Assembly (NCBI RefSeq): GCF_014839805.1
Contig: NC_051136.1
Coordinates: forward strand, 3,100,001-3,164,000
Origin: Manduca sexta
Taxonomy: Eukaryota; Arthropoda; Insecta; Lepidoptera; Sphingidae
Reading direction: 5' to 3'
Length of the DNA stretch: 64,000 bases
Below are positions 11,685-22,989 of the stretch, in pieces. A program made the translations under genes and the position numbers. The notes under the pieces are model-generated. The model made no database searches and was not told where the DNA came from. It worked only from the letters and a program-made list of their open reading frames with translations. The number at the start of each line of letters is the position of its first letter. The first letter of the stretch is position 1.

Positions 11685-11803
11685 AACACGCATCTATCTC
11701 CAAAGAGATATGCAGAAGCGCAACCAGGGTACTAACTTTTCGCCAGGTGTGTTTCGTCCCATGATGTGATAGGGGGCGACCCCATCGCCAAATAATACTT
11801 GCC
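11685..11803 (-). mobile_element. Family-E SINE, 3' half only
   Basis: Contains 'cgtcccatgatgtgatag' and 'cttttcgccaggtgtg'. The tRNA-like head is missing beyond 11803, where an unrelated sequence starts. Either the copy was 5' truncated on insertion or it was later broken. Confidence 0.65.
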
Positions 11804-11888
11804 GTGTTTTTTTTATTATACAATGTGTCTTGGACATCGTCCTCTACTACTCATAGGGAAATGTCCACCAGGGTAGCCGAATATGCGT

Positions 11889-11925
11889 TGGCAGGCGTCA
11901 TATAACTTTTATATGACGCCTGCCT
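11889..11925. repeat. Perfect 16-nt hairpin
   Basis: Arms 11890-11905 and 11909-11924 are perfect reverse complements (GGCAGGCGTCATATAA against its complement) with a loop of about 3 nt. It lies between broken SINE pieces. No function is evident; a small templated inversion is likely. Confidence 0.7.
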
Positions 11926-11959
11926 ATTTTATATGCCGGTATTTAGTTAGGACAAGTCT

Positions 11960-12403
11960 TATGCACTTTTGTATGATCGGAAGACAATATGGAATTAACT
12001 CCATAATTAAATATAAAAAGTGCAAAAATTGACAATACTATTGATAAAAATATTGTTTATTCTATGTCACTAATATTCTAAACGTCCTAACTGTGTTATT
12101 TAAAACCGTACTTTTTATAAAATACTGTACTTACATGAAGTGTTATCGACGTGGACTAACACTTTAGAAACTTCAAAGCGTTTCTTAGCCAGTATTTCGA
12201 CAAATCGTTTCATCTCGTGCTTGCTCTCTTGGTTATCGGCTTTGTAAGAAAAAGCTAATTTCCTAGAAGCCTATTAGTTCTGTTTTCAAAAGAAGTAAAA
12301 ATAAAGTAATGTTTATACTTAAAAGAGGGCTTACTTTTGGCCTTTAATAAAATTGATCTAGATAACACTTTAGTTAGGCGATAATAATCTTATAGTAAAT
12401 ATT
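11960..12403. other. AT-rich stretch, nothing recognised
   Basis: No repeat family or coding frame was seen. Confidence 0.45.
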
Positions 12404-12570
12404 GATTTCTTATGTTTACGCGAATGTTAGACATTAAAATAAAACTATTTTATACATTTAATCGTTTTTTTTTATATAATTTTCTTCCGACTTCTCGAAG
12501 GTATTGCAGTCTTCGTGGTTATGGAGCGGACTGGCTGGAATCCGTAAAATAGTTTTATTTTAATCCTAAT
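12404..12570 (+). mobile_element. Family-D inverted-repeat element
   Basis: A 20-bp perfect terminal inverted repeat, ATTAAAATAAAACTATTTTA, occupies 12433-12452 and 12545-12564. The sequence left of it (12404-12432) is shared with the inverted copy at 13400-13578, so the element or its flank extends further. The centre has 'cttctcgaaggtattgcag' type sequence, also seen at 56455-56595. No coding capacity. Confidence 0.7.
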
Positions 12571-12579
12571 ATAAAGATT

Positions 12580-13150
12580 TGCATTTTTTATAGCGCATTT
12601 TTTTTATTCCCACAAGCCGTACTTATCACCTTATCTCTCTCAAATTAAATTATTTTAATTCTAAATTTCTTACCTAAGTAAGTCTTTCAATAATTTAGAT
12701 CACACGTACCTTCATAAATTTGCATCTAAATACCCGCACAAAGCGGTGCAAACGTTGTCTCCCTTACACAGGCTTGTTCCACCAAAACATTACATCTTGG
12801 CCTGCGACATACACCTATAATTACTTACACCAGGGTACCTCCCGAAACTTCGACAACATCTGCGCACCGGTCCACAACACCCTATAAACCTTGTGCAAAA
12901 GATCAAAATATATGGCTTGCACTGGGGATATCATGTTCCGATACTACACCATCCTGGAAGCCTTCCAAACTGATCACTAATATCATATTTGACGTTACGT
13001 CATAGCAAATTAGGTGCGTAACACGACTGTGATGCGATTGCTGTAATGGCATTTTATACGCCAAATGCTGTGATTAATTTAAATGTTACTGTGTTTTCGT
13101 GCTCGCTTCGACATTTTTTTTGTTTTGGAATAGTCGAAGTGTTTATGAAA
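12580..13150. other. Stretch without recognised features
   Basis: A less AT-rich part at 12720-12990 carries no recognisable coding frame or repeat shared within the window. Confidence 0.45.
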
Positions 13151-13160
13151 CGTTTCAACT

Positions 13161-13327
13161 GGGGTCTTATTCTCTATGCCACACGTTATTTTAACACTGC
13201 GTTACAAGAACGTAACGCACCGCGTTGCGTTTAAGACAATAGACATTAGCATATAGCATATCATTTCACGAAGATAACGTAACACGGCCGCGTTACGAGT
13301 TTACACTGTTATAGGGAATAAGGCCCC
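13161..13327. mobile_element. 167-bp MITE-like inverted-repeat element
   Basis: Ends are GGGGTCTTATTCTCTAT and, on the other strand, GGGGCCTTATTCCCTAT: a 17-bp TIR with two mismatches. Inside are repeated 'cgtaac'-type motifs such as 'aacgtaacgcaccgcgttgc'. No clear TSD was seen, so the superfamily is left open. Confidence 0.65.
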
Positions 13328-13399
13328 TAATTGAATTTGGGTACGTTAAATTTGAAAAAGGATCTCATATTATTTCAGCCAGAATTAATAAAAATATAT

Positions 13400-13578
13400 T
13401 AATTGGTCATTGAAATAAAACAATTTTTCGGATTTAATCGCGGTTTTTATATTATAATTTTCTCCCAAATGTAGAACGGGACGGAGAGAAAATTGTAATA
13501 TTAAAAACCACGATAAAATCCAAACACAAGTTTTATTTAAATGTCTAACATTCGCGTAAACATAAGAAATCATTATAA
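13400..13578 (-). mobile_element. Family-D inverted-repeat element
   Basis: Arms of about 35 nt (13430-13464 and 13486-13521) are reverse complements with a few mismatches. Its outer flank 'acgcgaatgttagacat', read minus, equals the left flank of the copy at 12404. The two family-D copies are therefore about 0.9 kb apart in opposite orientation. Confidence 0.7.
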
Positions 13579-13579
13579 A

Positions 13580-14820
13580 TTCATTGGTGTTACAAGTATA
13601 CCGATATTTAAATTAATATTAATTTCAGTGTATATTTTCGGTGGTTGCGGAGAATTATTTATTTTAGCAGTACATCACCCACTTATACACAACACAAAGC
13701 TGCATTCTTAAAATTAATCCATTAAATCATAATTACTAAAATAACTACTTTCGTCTTACGTTATAATTTGATATGTACTTGAAATCCTCCATTTTACAGA
13801 GTTTTTTTATTAATTTCTTTACTCGTCACTCGAAGAAATGTATAGCAGTGTATAATTAGGAAACAAAATATAGAAAGAGATTTAAGTAAGCGATAAAACG
13901 TCAAATAGAATGCTCACTGAACATAATCTCTTTCTGAATCCAATATGTGATGTTCAATGCTGTCTCTTTTATTTCTAACTTTAGCTTCTCTTGCACTGTA
14001 ACCAATTACTTTCTTAAATCATCGAGTAGAAAGTTTGCCAAGAGTTATATTAAAAATGTTTTATTTATACGGAGCTGAAGTTACATAAAGTGAATCATCC
14101 ATTAGCCCAAAAAAGAAGTGGAGGGCAAAGGAAATTCTCACAAAACAATAAGTAAGGAAACAACTGGTTCAAGAAACGCCTTTGATTGCTTCTGGCACTA
14201 GACGGAGAAACTTTTCGATTGTGGTGCAAGTTGCAAGCAACGAATACTTTTATTTCACAAGTTATTCAAAAAATATTACTATAAATCTTGCCTTTTTAGT
14301 TACAAGCTACGAATTCTTTAACATTTCACAAGTTATACAAGAAAAGAACACAATCAATCTCTTTCCTTCTTAGATGTTTTAATCTTCCGTAATCCTGTTC
14401 AGATCTTAAGTCATACTGTGTATCAAAACTAGAGCCATACTATCCTAACAGTGAATATCATCACCATATAATGTAGTTAGCTGATGTTGGCAAATCATTA
14501 TTTGAGAGAGCACAATGAATCTATGATGAGAAACACCCGACCGCTGCGACATGTCAAGCAAGTACTGCGAGACAACAAGCGCCAAATTCTACGCAGTCGT
14601 CACAGAAACCGAGTGAAACTAGCTCAGTCGAACGTGTTCCGGTTGTATTACCATATATATGAGGAGTCACCGACAAGATTGGCTACATCCATAATTATAC
14701 CACCTATCAAGTGCCACATATCCCTTAGTAAAAGATAATTAATAAGCAAATGAGCAAAAACTCTTTATATCATCAACTTGTATAATATAATATATACTAA
14801 GTTGTTTTCATGGTTATATT
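13580..14820. other. Stretch without recognised features
   Basis: An 84-codon frame at 14484-14738 is arginine-rich but resembles nothing I know. No RNA gene or repeat was recognised. Confidence 0.45.
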
Positions 14821-14825
14821 TGAGG

Positions 14826-15154
14826 TTAAAATATACTAAAGAAAACCATAATACCAAAGCAATACTTGTTTTTATGTACTGTACAAGCTCTAGTAAAATA
14901 TTTAGTAGCAATTTTAGCTGTATAAGTTTTTTTTACTAAAAGAATTATATTTCGCCGCCTCAGTCTATCATTTGCACTGTATTCTTTAGTTTCACGAGCA
15001 TCGTCCAACACAGCAGCTAAGTTGACAACATGCCATACAAATATATCGGGACAAAATACAAACTTCACAAACTCCACCACGCTTTCGTAGTGGGGAAAAA
15101 CAGCGAGAACTAGCTCAAATTTACTTTCGTCTGGGAATAGAAATAAATATGGAT
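14826..15154 (-). other. Open frame of unknown origin
   Basis: A frame of about 110 codons ends at a stop near 14826. It is the C-terminal part of the longest ORF in the window (179 codons); the first 60 or so codons of that ORF are antisense to the LINE insertion at 15165-15351 and are not part of any ancestral gene. The remaining protein has fairly balanced composition (for example FELVLAVFPHYESVVEF) and could be a decayed exon. I do not recognise it, and chance remains likely. Confidence 0.2.
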
Positions 15155-15164
15155 TTGTAACGAT

Positions 15165-15351
15165 CATGTCTATGTTCAGCAGTGTACAGTTGTAGGCTGA
15201 TGAATGAATGAATGAATGAATATTTACAAATCCATCTATTACATCATTACATCCGATGGATGAGGGCGGCCCAGAACCGGTCTCTGTGGCGCTCAATGAG
15301 GGAGGCCTATGTCCAGCAGCGGACGATTCAGGGCTGAAATGATGATGATGA
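15165..15351 (+). mobile_element. LINE 3'-end insertion with 10-bp TSD
   Basis: Flanked by TTGTAACGAT at 15155-15164 and 15352-15361. It holds two tandem 3'-end-like units: the first (15165-15200) with 'catgtctatgttcagcagtg' and 'ggctgatga', the second coding the last residues of an ORF2 and ending in GAT repeats. A (GAAT)n microsatellite at about 15199-15220 joins them. Severe 5' truncation is normal for LINEs. Confidence 0.8.
15254..15337 (+). pseudogene. C-terminal remnant of LINE ORF2 (reverse transcriptase)
   Basis: Reads RWMRAAQNRSLW, then EAYVQQRTIQG and a stop at 15335-15337. I recognise the pattern RWM.AAQDRSLWRS.EAYVQQW as the extreme C-terminus of endonuclease-reverse transcriptase proteins of lepidopteran non-LTR retrotransposons. 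Only about 27 codons remain, with no catalytic domain, so it is a dead 3' fragment. Related ends lie at 18333-18380, 22913-22969 and perhaps 58246-58300. Confidence 0.75.
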
Positions 15352-15529
15352 TTGTAACGATACATTTTTTATTTAATAATTCTGATTATAAATTTAGATT
15401 CCCACGAATCAATTCTGAGTTTCAGTTTAAAGATCAATCTCCTATAATCTTCAATTTGGTGATATTAGAATTTGTCAAATCAAAAAAATCGGCTGCAAAA
15501 ATAGAAAAATATTTTTGAAGTCGCAAAAC

Positions 15530-16145
15530 AAGATGTTCGTTCTTCGTTCCGAACGTTCCGAAATATGTGAATTCTCTTATTGCAAAACGCCTTAAGTTAA
15601 GATCCACCACGTATTATCTAATTCTTTTATTAAACTTAGCATATTCGTGGTTCAACGACATTCATGTGAGAAAGCAGATTTAAACTCGGTAAATTTTATT
15701 TGATTTCTTTGAGACGCCTTAGTTGACTAGAAATCCTATCCCAGACGGTATTAAAGATAGGAATCGGAGACATCATTGAAATATATAAAGGTCATTAAAC
15801 TATTGTGAAATTATAAACATATTTATATCGAATAAATATACACCAAGATGAATTAGTCACTGGTTAGGACCTTAATCTATAAGACAATGTAACCTCTTAA
15901 CGCGGCCTTGCTAAGAAAACTTCATGTAATTAGTGTAGTATCGCATTCTGTATGTAAATTTCACAATTGCATAACGCAGGTGCATCACGTGATTGTTAAG
16001 AACTGTCTAAATAACCTGGGTATAGGGAATCAGAAACTTGGTGATAAACAAGCGAATATTTATAACCGTGAACACCGCGTAAAACTTTGCAACGTACTAA
16101 ACGACACAGCACTCCATCATTCCCAGAAAAGACGTTTTTGCCTCA
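15530..16145. other. Stretch without recognised features
   Basis: The plus frame 15908-16168 runs into the MITE and is not a candidate. No repeat was recognised. Confidence 0.45.
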
Positions 16146-16146
16146 A

Positions 16147-16534
16147 TAGGGGACCGGCCTATGCTTGATTTACTTAATTATTCTATATGTAATGGTTAAT
16201 AACACGAAAAAGAAGCACTCCTGCGAAAACTGCATAAAAATTGGTTAAAAAATGAGCGAGTAATTCATATTTCAAATATTGTAACGTGCAGAAGTGGGCG
16301 CGTTGTGGGGATATCGCTTCATCTCTTTCTTTCGCACGCGTCTTAATTCCCGATGACGTCACATGTGGGTATTTCGTCTCTTTTCTGTTTCTTGTTAATT
16401 ACCCCTTCCACCGAAATTCAAAGACTTATAACTTATTGATTTTTTACCGGATTTTAATAATTCCTTCTGTGTTAGAATTTATATTATGTAAATATTTGAT
16501 AATAGTAAAGAATAAAAATGAGTCCGGTACCCTA
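16147..16534. mobile_element. 387-bp MITE, copy 2
   Basis: Near-identical to 1141-1527, same orientation, again with TA at each end (16147-16148 and 16533-16534) and the conserved TGACGTCA at 16354-16361. The flanks are unrelated to those of copy 1, which confirms the element's ends. Two copies this similar suggest recent mobilisation by a transposase encoded elsewhere. Confidence 0.85.
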
Positions 16535-16620
16535 TGTTTGCTGCGATGTCCGTCAAATCAATAATAGTAACATTCTTCTTTATTCATGGGAGCAAGCGTA
16601 ACACCTACCCGGTCATACCT

Positions 16621-16951
16621 TCCCCACGAGGTAGTTCTTGAGCACTCAGTCTTCACACAAAATATATGGTACCGATGCACGGGGCCACGTATGTGACATC
16701 TGTCGCGGAGCTAGGCACACATTTAAGTGTGTATACCTCTTGGTTGATATTTCACATTGAGTCCTATGAGGGCTCGTGAACATTATCCTTTCTTCTCCCT
16801 TCCGTTTATTCCATTAAGTTCTCATCCTTTCCCACTCTTCATTCGCATCTCCCCTCCGGACCCCTGCAGTCGCTAAATGGTGAATTCCAGTATTTAGTTC
16901 GTAGGTTTCCTCTAGGGTAGACTGCAGCGACGCCTTCTCCAAAAAAAAACA
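16621..16951 (+). mobile_element. Family-H poly(A) retroposon
   Basis: About 331 bp, flanked by GTCATACCT at 16612-16620 and 16952-16960, ending in A9. Shared landmarks with 33527-33845 and 39947-40276 are 'gcactcagtcttcacac', 'gcctatgagggc'-like sequence, a pyrimidine-rich middle, 'ctgcagtcgct' and 'gtaggtttcctc'. The constant length near 330 bp in three copies suggests a defined SINE-like unit rather than randomly truncated LINE ends. Confidence 0.8.
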
Positions 16952-16964
16952 GTCATACCTCCAT

Positions 16965-18315
16965 TCAACGCAAAATATTTAAATAAAAACCCGCACAATG
17001 CAACACCAAAAATATGTATGAAAATAAAAAAAAGCAAGCCGGCTGCAATCAAATTTGTCCGTAGCAAGTTATACGTATTTTTGGCAGAGTACGCGGCTTC
17101 TAAATAAAAAGTTTTCTATTGAAGAACATTTTCCACTTACCGTACAACTTAGAGTTTTTGTGCTTTAAAATGGTACCTGGCTGGGTTCATACGTTTTCAT
17201 TTTGTCGTATTGATTTTGCTCGTTCTGCAGATGTGGAACGAAAACGCTGCGTATTCATTTTCGGTGGAAAATATTTCGTTATTGCAATTGTGATTGTTGC
17301 AAATTTTGCTGTTACAATGGTATTTATGGGATTGAATTAAATAGTTTTTAATGATTATTATAATATGGACTAGTATGGTTATGTTACAAAAATAAAACAT
17401 GATAATTTAAGTAGCTCTTTGACCGGCTTCCCTTATTTCTTTGTTAGTTCGCTAATGACCTTAACTTTGTTCAGCGTATTTACACTTTCATACAAGAGCA
17501 CTTGCTATTAATATATTTCTCGCCAACTCAGTGCAAAATACCCTTTAGTTCACATTCGCGGCAACAGACAATGTTGTGCAAATACTGTACGCCCGCAACT
17601 CTTGGTTCGTTAGGGCGCACGTTCCGAATCACGAATGGCACAAACTTATTTCTGTAAAACAACAATTTATATTTTTAATGTTCCATTTTTATTTACGTGT
17701 GTAAGTATTTATTTTTCGGAGTTTTTGATATTGCAGTTTTTATGGTGGATTTTTGGGGATTTTATTTTTAAGACAGGCGCGAAGCGACCGTTTGTATAAT
17801 ATATTTTTCCTAAATACCTATTGTTAGTAATAAAGTATTTCGTATAATGAAGCTATAAATAAAAAAATACTTTAGATATTTTTTATTATACAATATACAA
17901 GTCTTTCCTCTTTTATTAAAAATATTTTTATCTGTTGTTTTAATTCAGTCCATAAATACCCAGCTAAGGAACAAAAATCATACTGCCATGTAAAAAAAAC
18001 GTAATATAATTATTGTGAACCTTGAATATTAGATATTTCGTATGCAAAATCGCATTAACAAAAATAAATCAGAGACATCAAGCTAAAAGCATTTTTTTTC
18101 TAAATAAATCTTTACAGGCAATAAAAACTAATTTTTAGTTTTACATCTACCCCATATTTATTTCAACATATTTGTATTAGGTCCATAAGGAACCGGCTAA
18201 GGTAGAAAGCCCTGCGCTGCCAACTCATAAATAAAGACTTACTTGGGTTGAATTATGAATCTTAGCTCGTAATATTGTATTCCTGGTAGCAAAAAAAAAA
18301 CTGAAGCATCAAGCT
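16965..18315. other. AT-rich stretch, nothing recognised
   Basis: Short frames only (17119-17340 plus, 17197-17400 minus), mutually overlapping and of AT-biased composition. No repeat family was recognised. Confidence 0.45.
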
Positions 18316-18332
18316 AAATGCCATCATCACCA

Positions 18333-18380
18333 TCAGACGCAGGATGTCCACTGCTAAACATAGGCCTTCCCCAATGATTT
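18333..18380 (-). pseudogene. LINE ORF2 C-terminal remnant with a nonsense codon
   Basis: On the minus strand it reads KSLGKAYV, TAG, QWTSCV, stop, against the pattern SLGEAYVQQWTS of this LINE type. The stop replaces one of the two glutamines (CAG to TAG). The 3' side runs into 'gatggtgatgatgg', the degenerate GAT tail. About 80 bases of related sequence lie upstream, to 18415. Confidence 0.65.
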
Positions 18381-18877
18381 TCAGATCGACCTATTGGAAG
18401 CGGCCCCCATCCGACTATTATTTTTAGGTCATCTGTTTGATTTTCATTTCAATGTTATCATATTTAAACTTTCATTACTTATTAATTGTAAGGTAAAACA
18501 TTTATTTTGTGTTTATTGTGTGAGATAGTTTTAAAATGTTAATGTCGGTTGCCACGAGTTACTGAGGGTAGTACTTTAATTAATTCTAAGACTGGCCTTT
18601 ATCAAAAATATTGTTATAATTAAAAAAATATGAAAGTATAAATGCATTGGAATTGAATTTGGTATTGTATGCTGCAAAAAATATTGTTTCCTTGTGTTCT
18701 GGTATGTTTTTACACTGTTGATTGAGTACTGCAATGTTGAAAATTCTTTTTGTGTTTATATTTTCTGTTTTTACGTTCATCATGGTTTTTAGCCAACTTG
18801 TTGCTATTATGTGCTGTACAAAATTATAAATATATATTTTTTTGTAGTATACAAGTTGTGTACCTATTTATTAGATA

Positions 18878-19135
18878 CGAGCAACAGCTCGCGGCTTCGT
18901 CCTTGAAAAGCCTTTCCCGCCCAAAAATCATTAAAAGACACTGCGGTGCCAGCGCCAAGCTTTAAAAAAATATATATAAAAAGTTCCATTATATCCAATA
19001 AGAGGGTATTACTAACATAGAAGTAGCCTATGTATTAATGCAGGACATGGTCTACCTGTGTGCCAAATTTCATCCAAATTCGTTCAGTAGTTTCTGCGTT
19101 TACCGCTAGCAAACATCTAAATAAAAAAAATCAAA
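18878..19135 (+). repeat. Family-L repeat
   Basis: Head 'gctcgcggcttcgtcc', middle 'gtagcctatgt', then 'ggtctacctgtgtgccaaat' and 'ttcgttcagtagtttctgcg'. The end is degenerate. Confidence 0.7.
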
Positions 19136-19639
19136 TCCCATCGCACCCAATAGTTTTGTCGCGGAAAACATTCTCAACAAGTAACGTAGTACTACGGAGA
19201 CGATTCAGTCTTAGTATACATACAAAATACAGACATAGCCTTGTGTGGACATCGTTCTTAAAAAAGTGTAATTTTTGGAAAATAAATATATTCTAAAACA
19301 AAAAGTATTTATAGAGGTAGGGTTCAAACTAGGAAACTATCCACCACCAGCTATCACACACTCCACGGACACTGACGTAGATTATTTAGAGCATGCAGAA
19401 CAATTTAAATCGAACCACCCGAATTTGTAGATCGCAATTAAAACTTGTATAGACGATTAGCAAAAAGCTTGGTTGTGTACCGCATCGATGTCGGAGATAA
19501 ATGGGACCAAGTTTTAATTACTTTCGATCGTCGGCGCCACAAGTGATGCCAATGGGAAGCCGGGAGCGGATTATGGGATGCATCGGGATAACTTGATTGA
19601 TAAAAAACAAGTTTAGAATTGTATTTGTGGGCCATATGC

Positions 19640-19930
19640 GAATATAACCTGCGAATGGGCTAGTGGAATCCCCCGGATTAGCGTCTGCGGGTGCCTGGAG
19701 AATAGTTGGGAAAAGATATCTAGAAGAGGGAAGCGTGGGGGAAGGAATAGGAATCCTCTTAGGATAGGCGGAGATGAAAAATTCAGGCAATGTTCGCGAG
19801 CAATCATAGGCCTCGATAAGACCGTATGCCTAAGGCCGCAGCAAATGTAACCCTTGCATGGGCTTGTATGGGCGTGCATTTGATGTGAATAGAGAGGAAG
19901 GAGCGAGGAAGTTGTGTAAATAGTGGCGAT
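19640..19930 (-). mobile_element. Family-H retroposon, diverged
   Basis: Matches 39947-40276 in orientation and order: 'aacctgcgaatgg', 'gaatcccccgg', purine-rich middle, 'ataggcctcgataag', 'gcccttgcatggg'-like region and 'gggcgtgcatttgatgtg'. The poly(T) end is not preserved. Confidence 0.65.
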
Positions 19931-19984
19931 ATTCATACACAGGGAAGAGAAAATAATCTTACCTTTTTTATTGCATTATTAACG

Positions 19985-20165
19985 TCGTAGTGGGTCGAGA
20001 CGTCCTAAGTTCGAATCCCAAATCAATCATCTGAACGTGGATTTTCATAACGTTATGAAACTGTGATTGGGTCCTTTAGTGAAGACCGACGTCAGCTCAG
20101 CGTCATAACATATTTGAAAACATTGTTGCGTCGACCCCACATCAGATTGGGATTAGGTTAGCTAG
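19985..20165 (+). mobile_element. Possible tRNA-derived SINE (family G)
   Basis: A B-box-like 'agttcgaatcccaaatc' at about 20010 lies 50 bases before a repeat-like body ('cagattgggattaggttag'). There is only one copy in this window, so identity as a SINE rests on the head alone. Confidence 0.4.
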
Positions 20166-20287
20166 AATAGAATTTACTTCTTTCTACAGTAAATAATTCT
20201 ACATGTAAATAAAATTGATTACAACAATTTCTTTAACATCGAAATTAGAATTTAACATATAAACTTAAAAATCAGATTAAATATTAA

Positions 20288-20445
20288 TACTAGCTTTAGC
20301 CTGCGGCTCCACCCGCTTGTAACAGTTTTTTCAGTGATAAATATTTTCCCGGGATAAAATAGCCTATAGCACTTGGAGTAAGGTAATTTCCTATTAGTAA
20401 AAAAAATCCAGATCTGTATAGTAGTTCTTAAGATAATCCTTTTCA
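20288..20445 (+). repeat. Family-L-type repeat, 5' portion
   Basis: Begins 'actagctttagcctgcggct', then 'cccgggataaaatagcctat', as in the 5' half of the family-L group. Confidence 0.6.
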
Positions 20446-20449
20446 AGAA

Positions 20450-22905
20450 ACTCTTCAGCTTTATATATTAGAATAGATAATACTTCAGCTATAACAACTT
20501 CATTCCAAAATACCAAAAGCAAAAACTTTATTAATTCAAATTGGCATTAAAAATCCCTTGATGCAGAAATATATTGTGGACCTTATAAAACTCGGACTGC
20601 CATAATGATCTATCCCTTCACAAAGTCCTGTGTGCTGAGGATTCAAATAACAGTGTTTGCAAGAGAATTCTCTTGAATAATTCTTGCAGAAACGTCTGTA
20701 TCCCATGGGAACTCAGATTTTCGTCTAGTCAAAAGCGGCCATTAATGTAGCCAGCTATTTTATTATGCATGGATTTTTCTGTATTATGTACACGTTTTGG
20801 TGCAGTTTTTAGTTGAACTATTTATGTGTAGAGGATTTTAATGATAATTTTGCTATAATAAGTATTGCGTTCACGTGTGATTTCTTTGTTGAAATGTCTT
20901 GTCCATCTTGCATGTAGTGCTTGTAGACTTTATATAAAGTCTTTGTAATTTATTTTAACGGTGAAGGGGCCCGATGTGATTCATTATACTTAGATATTTT
21001 AATAACAATACATAAAGTCTCAAGTAAACAAAATAAATAACTAAATTTAACACACGAATTTATTACATTTTTTTTAATGATTTAAAATTTTTTATCGAAC
21101 AAAATTCTCAAGTGAACAACATACATGAAAATTTAACGATAAAAAACGATTTTATTACCACAAAAATAATCTGAAATGATTTCTAAACTTTTCTGTGCTC
21201 TTTAATTTTGTACCAAGCCGCAACGTTTCGCTCCTGTGACAATGAAACAAAGAAATCGAACGGTATCATGACCTCTCGCTAACTGATAGCCAACGAGCAG
21301 CAAAGAATTTTCTGCACAATTTCGTTTTAATTAGAATGCTTTTAGCTTGGAATTAAAGTTTTGTCTTTTTACAATTGAATTATGTGGATTTGTCGTTCGG
21401 ATAACACCTCCCTATTTTATTGAGGTGACGTGATCGGATTATCTGGATGGATGGATTGGATAATCCAGTGGTTTCTAAGCAAAATTTTATTGATATAAAA
21501 ATAAGAATTAATGTAAGTAAGGAATCTGATTGAAGTGGTGATACAACTAGAAAAATTGTAAATGGATTGTTAACCATAGGGTAGTATCAGCAAAAATAAT
21601 TGTTATTGCCTCTTTGAAACACAACAATAAATCCGCTATTTTTTCTTTCATGTCACAATACCGGTGGATCTATCCATCCTAATCACTTTATTAAAACTAT
21701 ATCTGCATGGAAATCGAACTCAAAACTTTTAGTTCCCAGCCATTATGGTGCCACAAGACCAAGGCGACAACAGATTCCTCGTTAAACCAACTAATTTTGT
21801 TACAAAATGCACCCTAAAGTGTTCGGCATAGTCAACAGCATTAGCCTGTGACGCGAAGCCTCTCACAGAAAGCCGGATGCTTTAGAATGCTAAACAACAT
21901 GAAAGATTTAAGCGTACATCCGCAACCTATCTATTCAGCGTCACAGTCTCAAAAGCGGGAGTTAGGTAATTAACTGCATCGCCCGCGACACGCCGTGTGC
22001 GGAGGTTCAGTATGTTAGTATATGTATTAATGGATTCAAATAAGGATATAAGAAAGTCACGTGGTCTTTGTATCATTGTTTCGTATTTCTGATAGAACTT
22101 TCATAATATTTATTCAAGATGATGTAGTACTTACGTGATACTTATGTTTTGTTAAATTTTCAATAGGTACTTTCAATATAAGCTACAGTGAAATAGAAAG
22201 AAAAAATATGTATTTATACTTTCATTGAAATAAAGTATAATATGGAACAAATATTCATTTGTGATGTCGATACCATTTTATTTTCATGTTTGTGATTGGT
22301 CGAAATATCAATGCGTCAGTAATGTGTTAGTTTCTCAACCAATCCCAGATAAGACACGGAGTCGTATCTTTTTTTGTCACATTCCAATAACATAGTAGAT
22401 AACAAAAACACATTCATAGTTATCCGAAGTAGTCCGTAATGCATCGTTCTTAAAATAAATTCTCAGTTACTAAGTTTTAAAACGCCTGATTCTTTAATGG
22501 TCCCAACTTTTTATATTATTATTCTACTAGGCAGTGTCGGCGAATGTTTTCGTCTTCAATACTTCCTTTCAGCGATTATTTGAATATGCAATACCTTTCG
22601 GAGTATAATGTCATCTTACAGAATCTATCCATCATTTTAGACATCTTCTATTCTTACCCTTTTATTTGTATTGTTTTTATCTATTACACATAATATCAAG
22701 CAGCTGCGTAATTCAAAATATGATGTTATAATATCGATAGTACCTAAGTAAACAATTGTATCAGAAAAATTGCGATTTTCACTTTCTTAGTGTTTTGTTA
22801 TCTAGGTACTGCTTACTACCAAACCTATAAAAAATGAAGCCTTTGTTATTAATATGTATTTCTTCAATTCGTAATGATTTTAAAGACTCGCTAGATGCAG
22901 GCCAC
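20450..22905. other. Long stretch, almost nothing recognised
   Basis: Only a degenerate tRNA-like patch on the minus strand at about 21712-21775 (read minus: 'gagttcgatttcc') suggests an old SINE head. No coding frame above 65 codons and no shared repeat. Confidence 0.4.
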
Positions 22906-22912
22906 TTCAAAT

Positions 22913-22969
22913 AAGTTGGTCTGGCAACCTTTACTGGAGGCCTATCAGCAGCGAACTTCCAAAGGCTGA
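22913..22969 (+). pseudogene. LINE ORF2 C-terminal remnant
   Basis: Reads KLVWQPLLEAYQQRTSKG then stop TGA at 22967-22969, which aligns with the SLW...EAYVQQRT end at 15254-15337, with the valine of EAYVQQ lost. The following 'ctgatgaagaagtgaag' is the degenerate 3' tail. About 18 codons survive. Confidence 0.6.
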
Positions 22970-22989
22970 TGAAGAAGTGAAGTGATCTT

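Noticed and set aside
11890..11924. Rho-independent terminator
   Set aside because: The hairpin is followed by some T residues, but the window is eukaryotic and the hairpin lies among broken SINE pieces.
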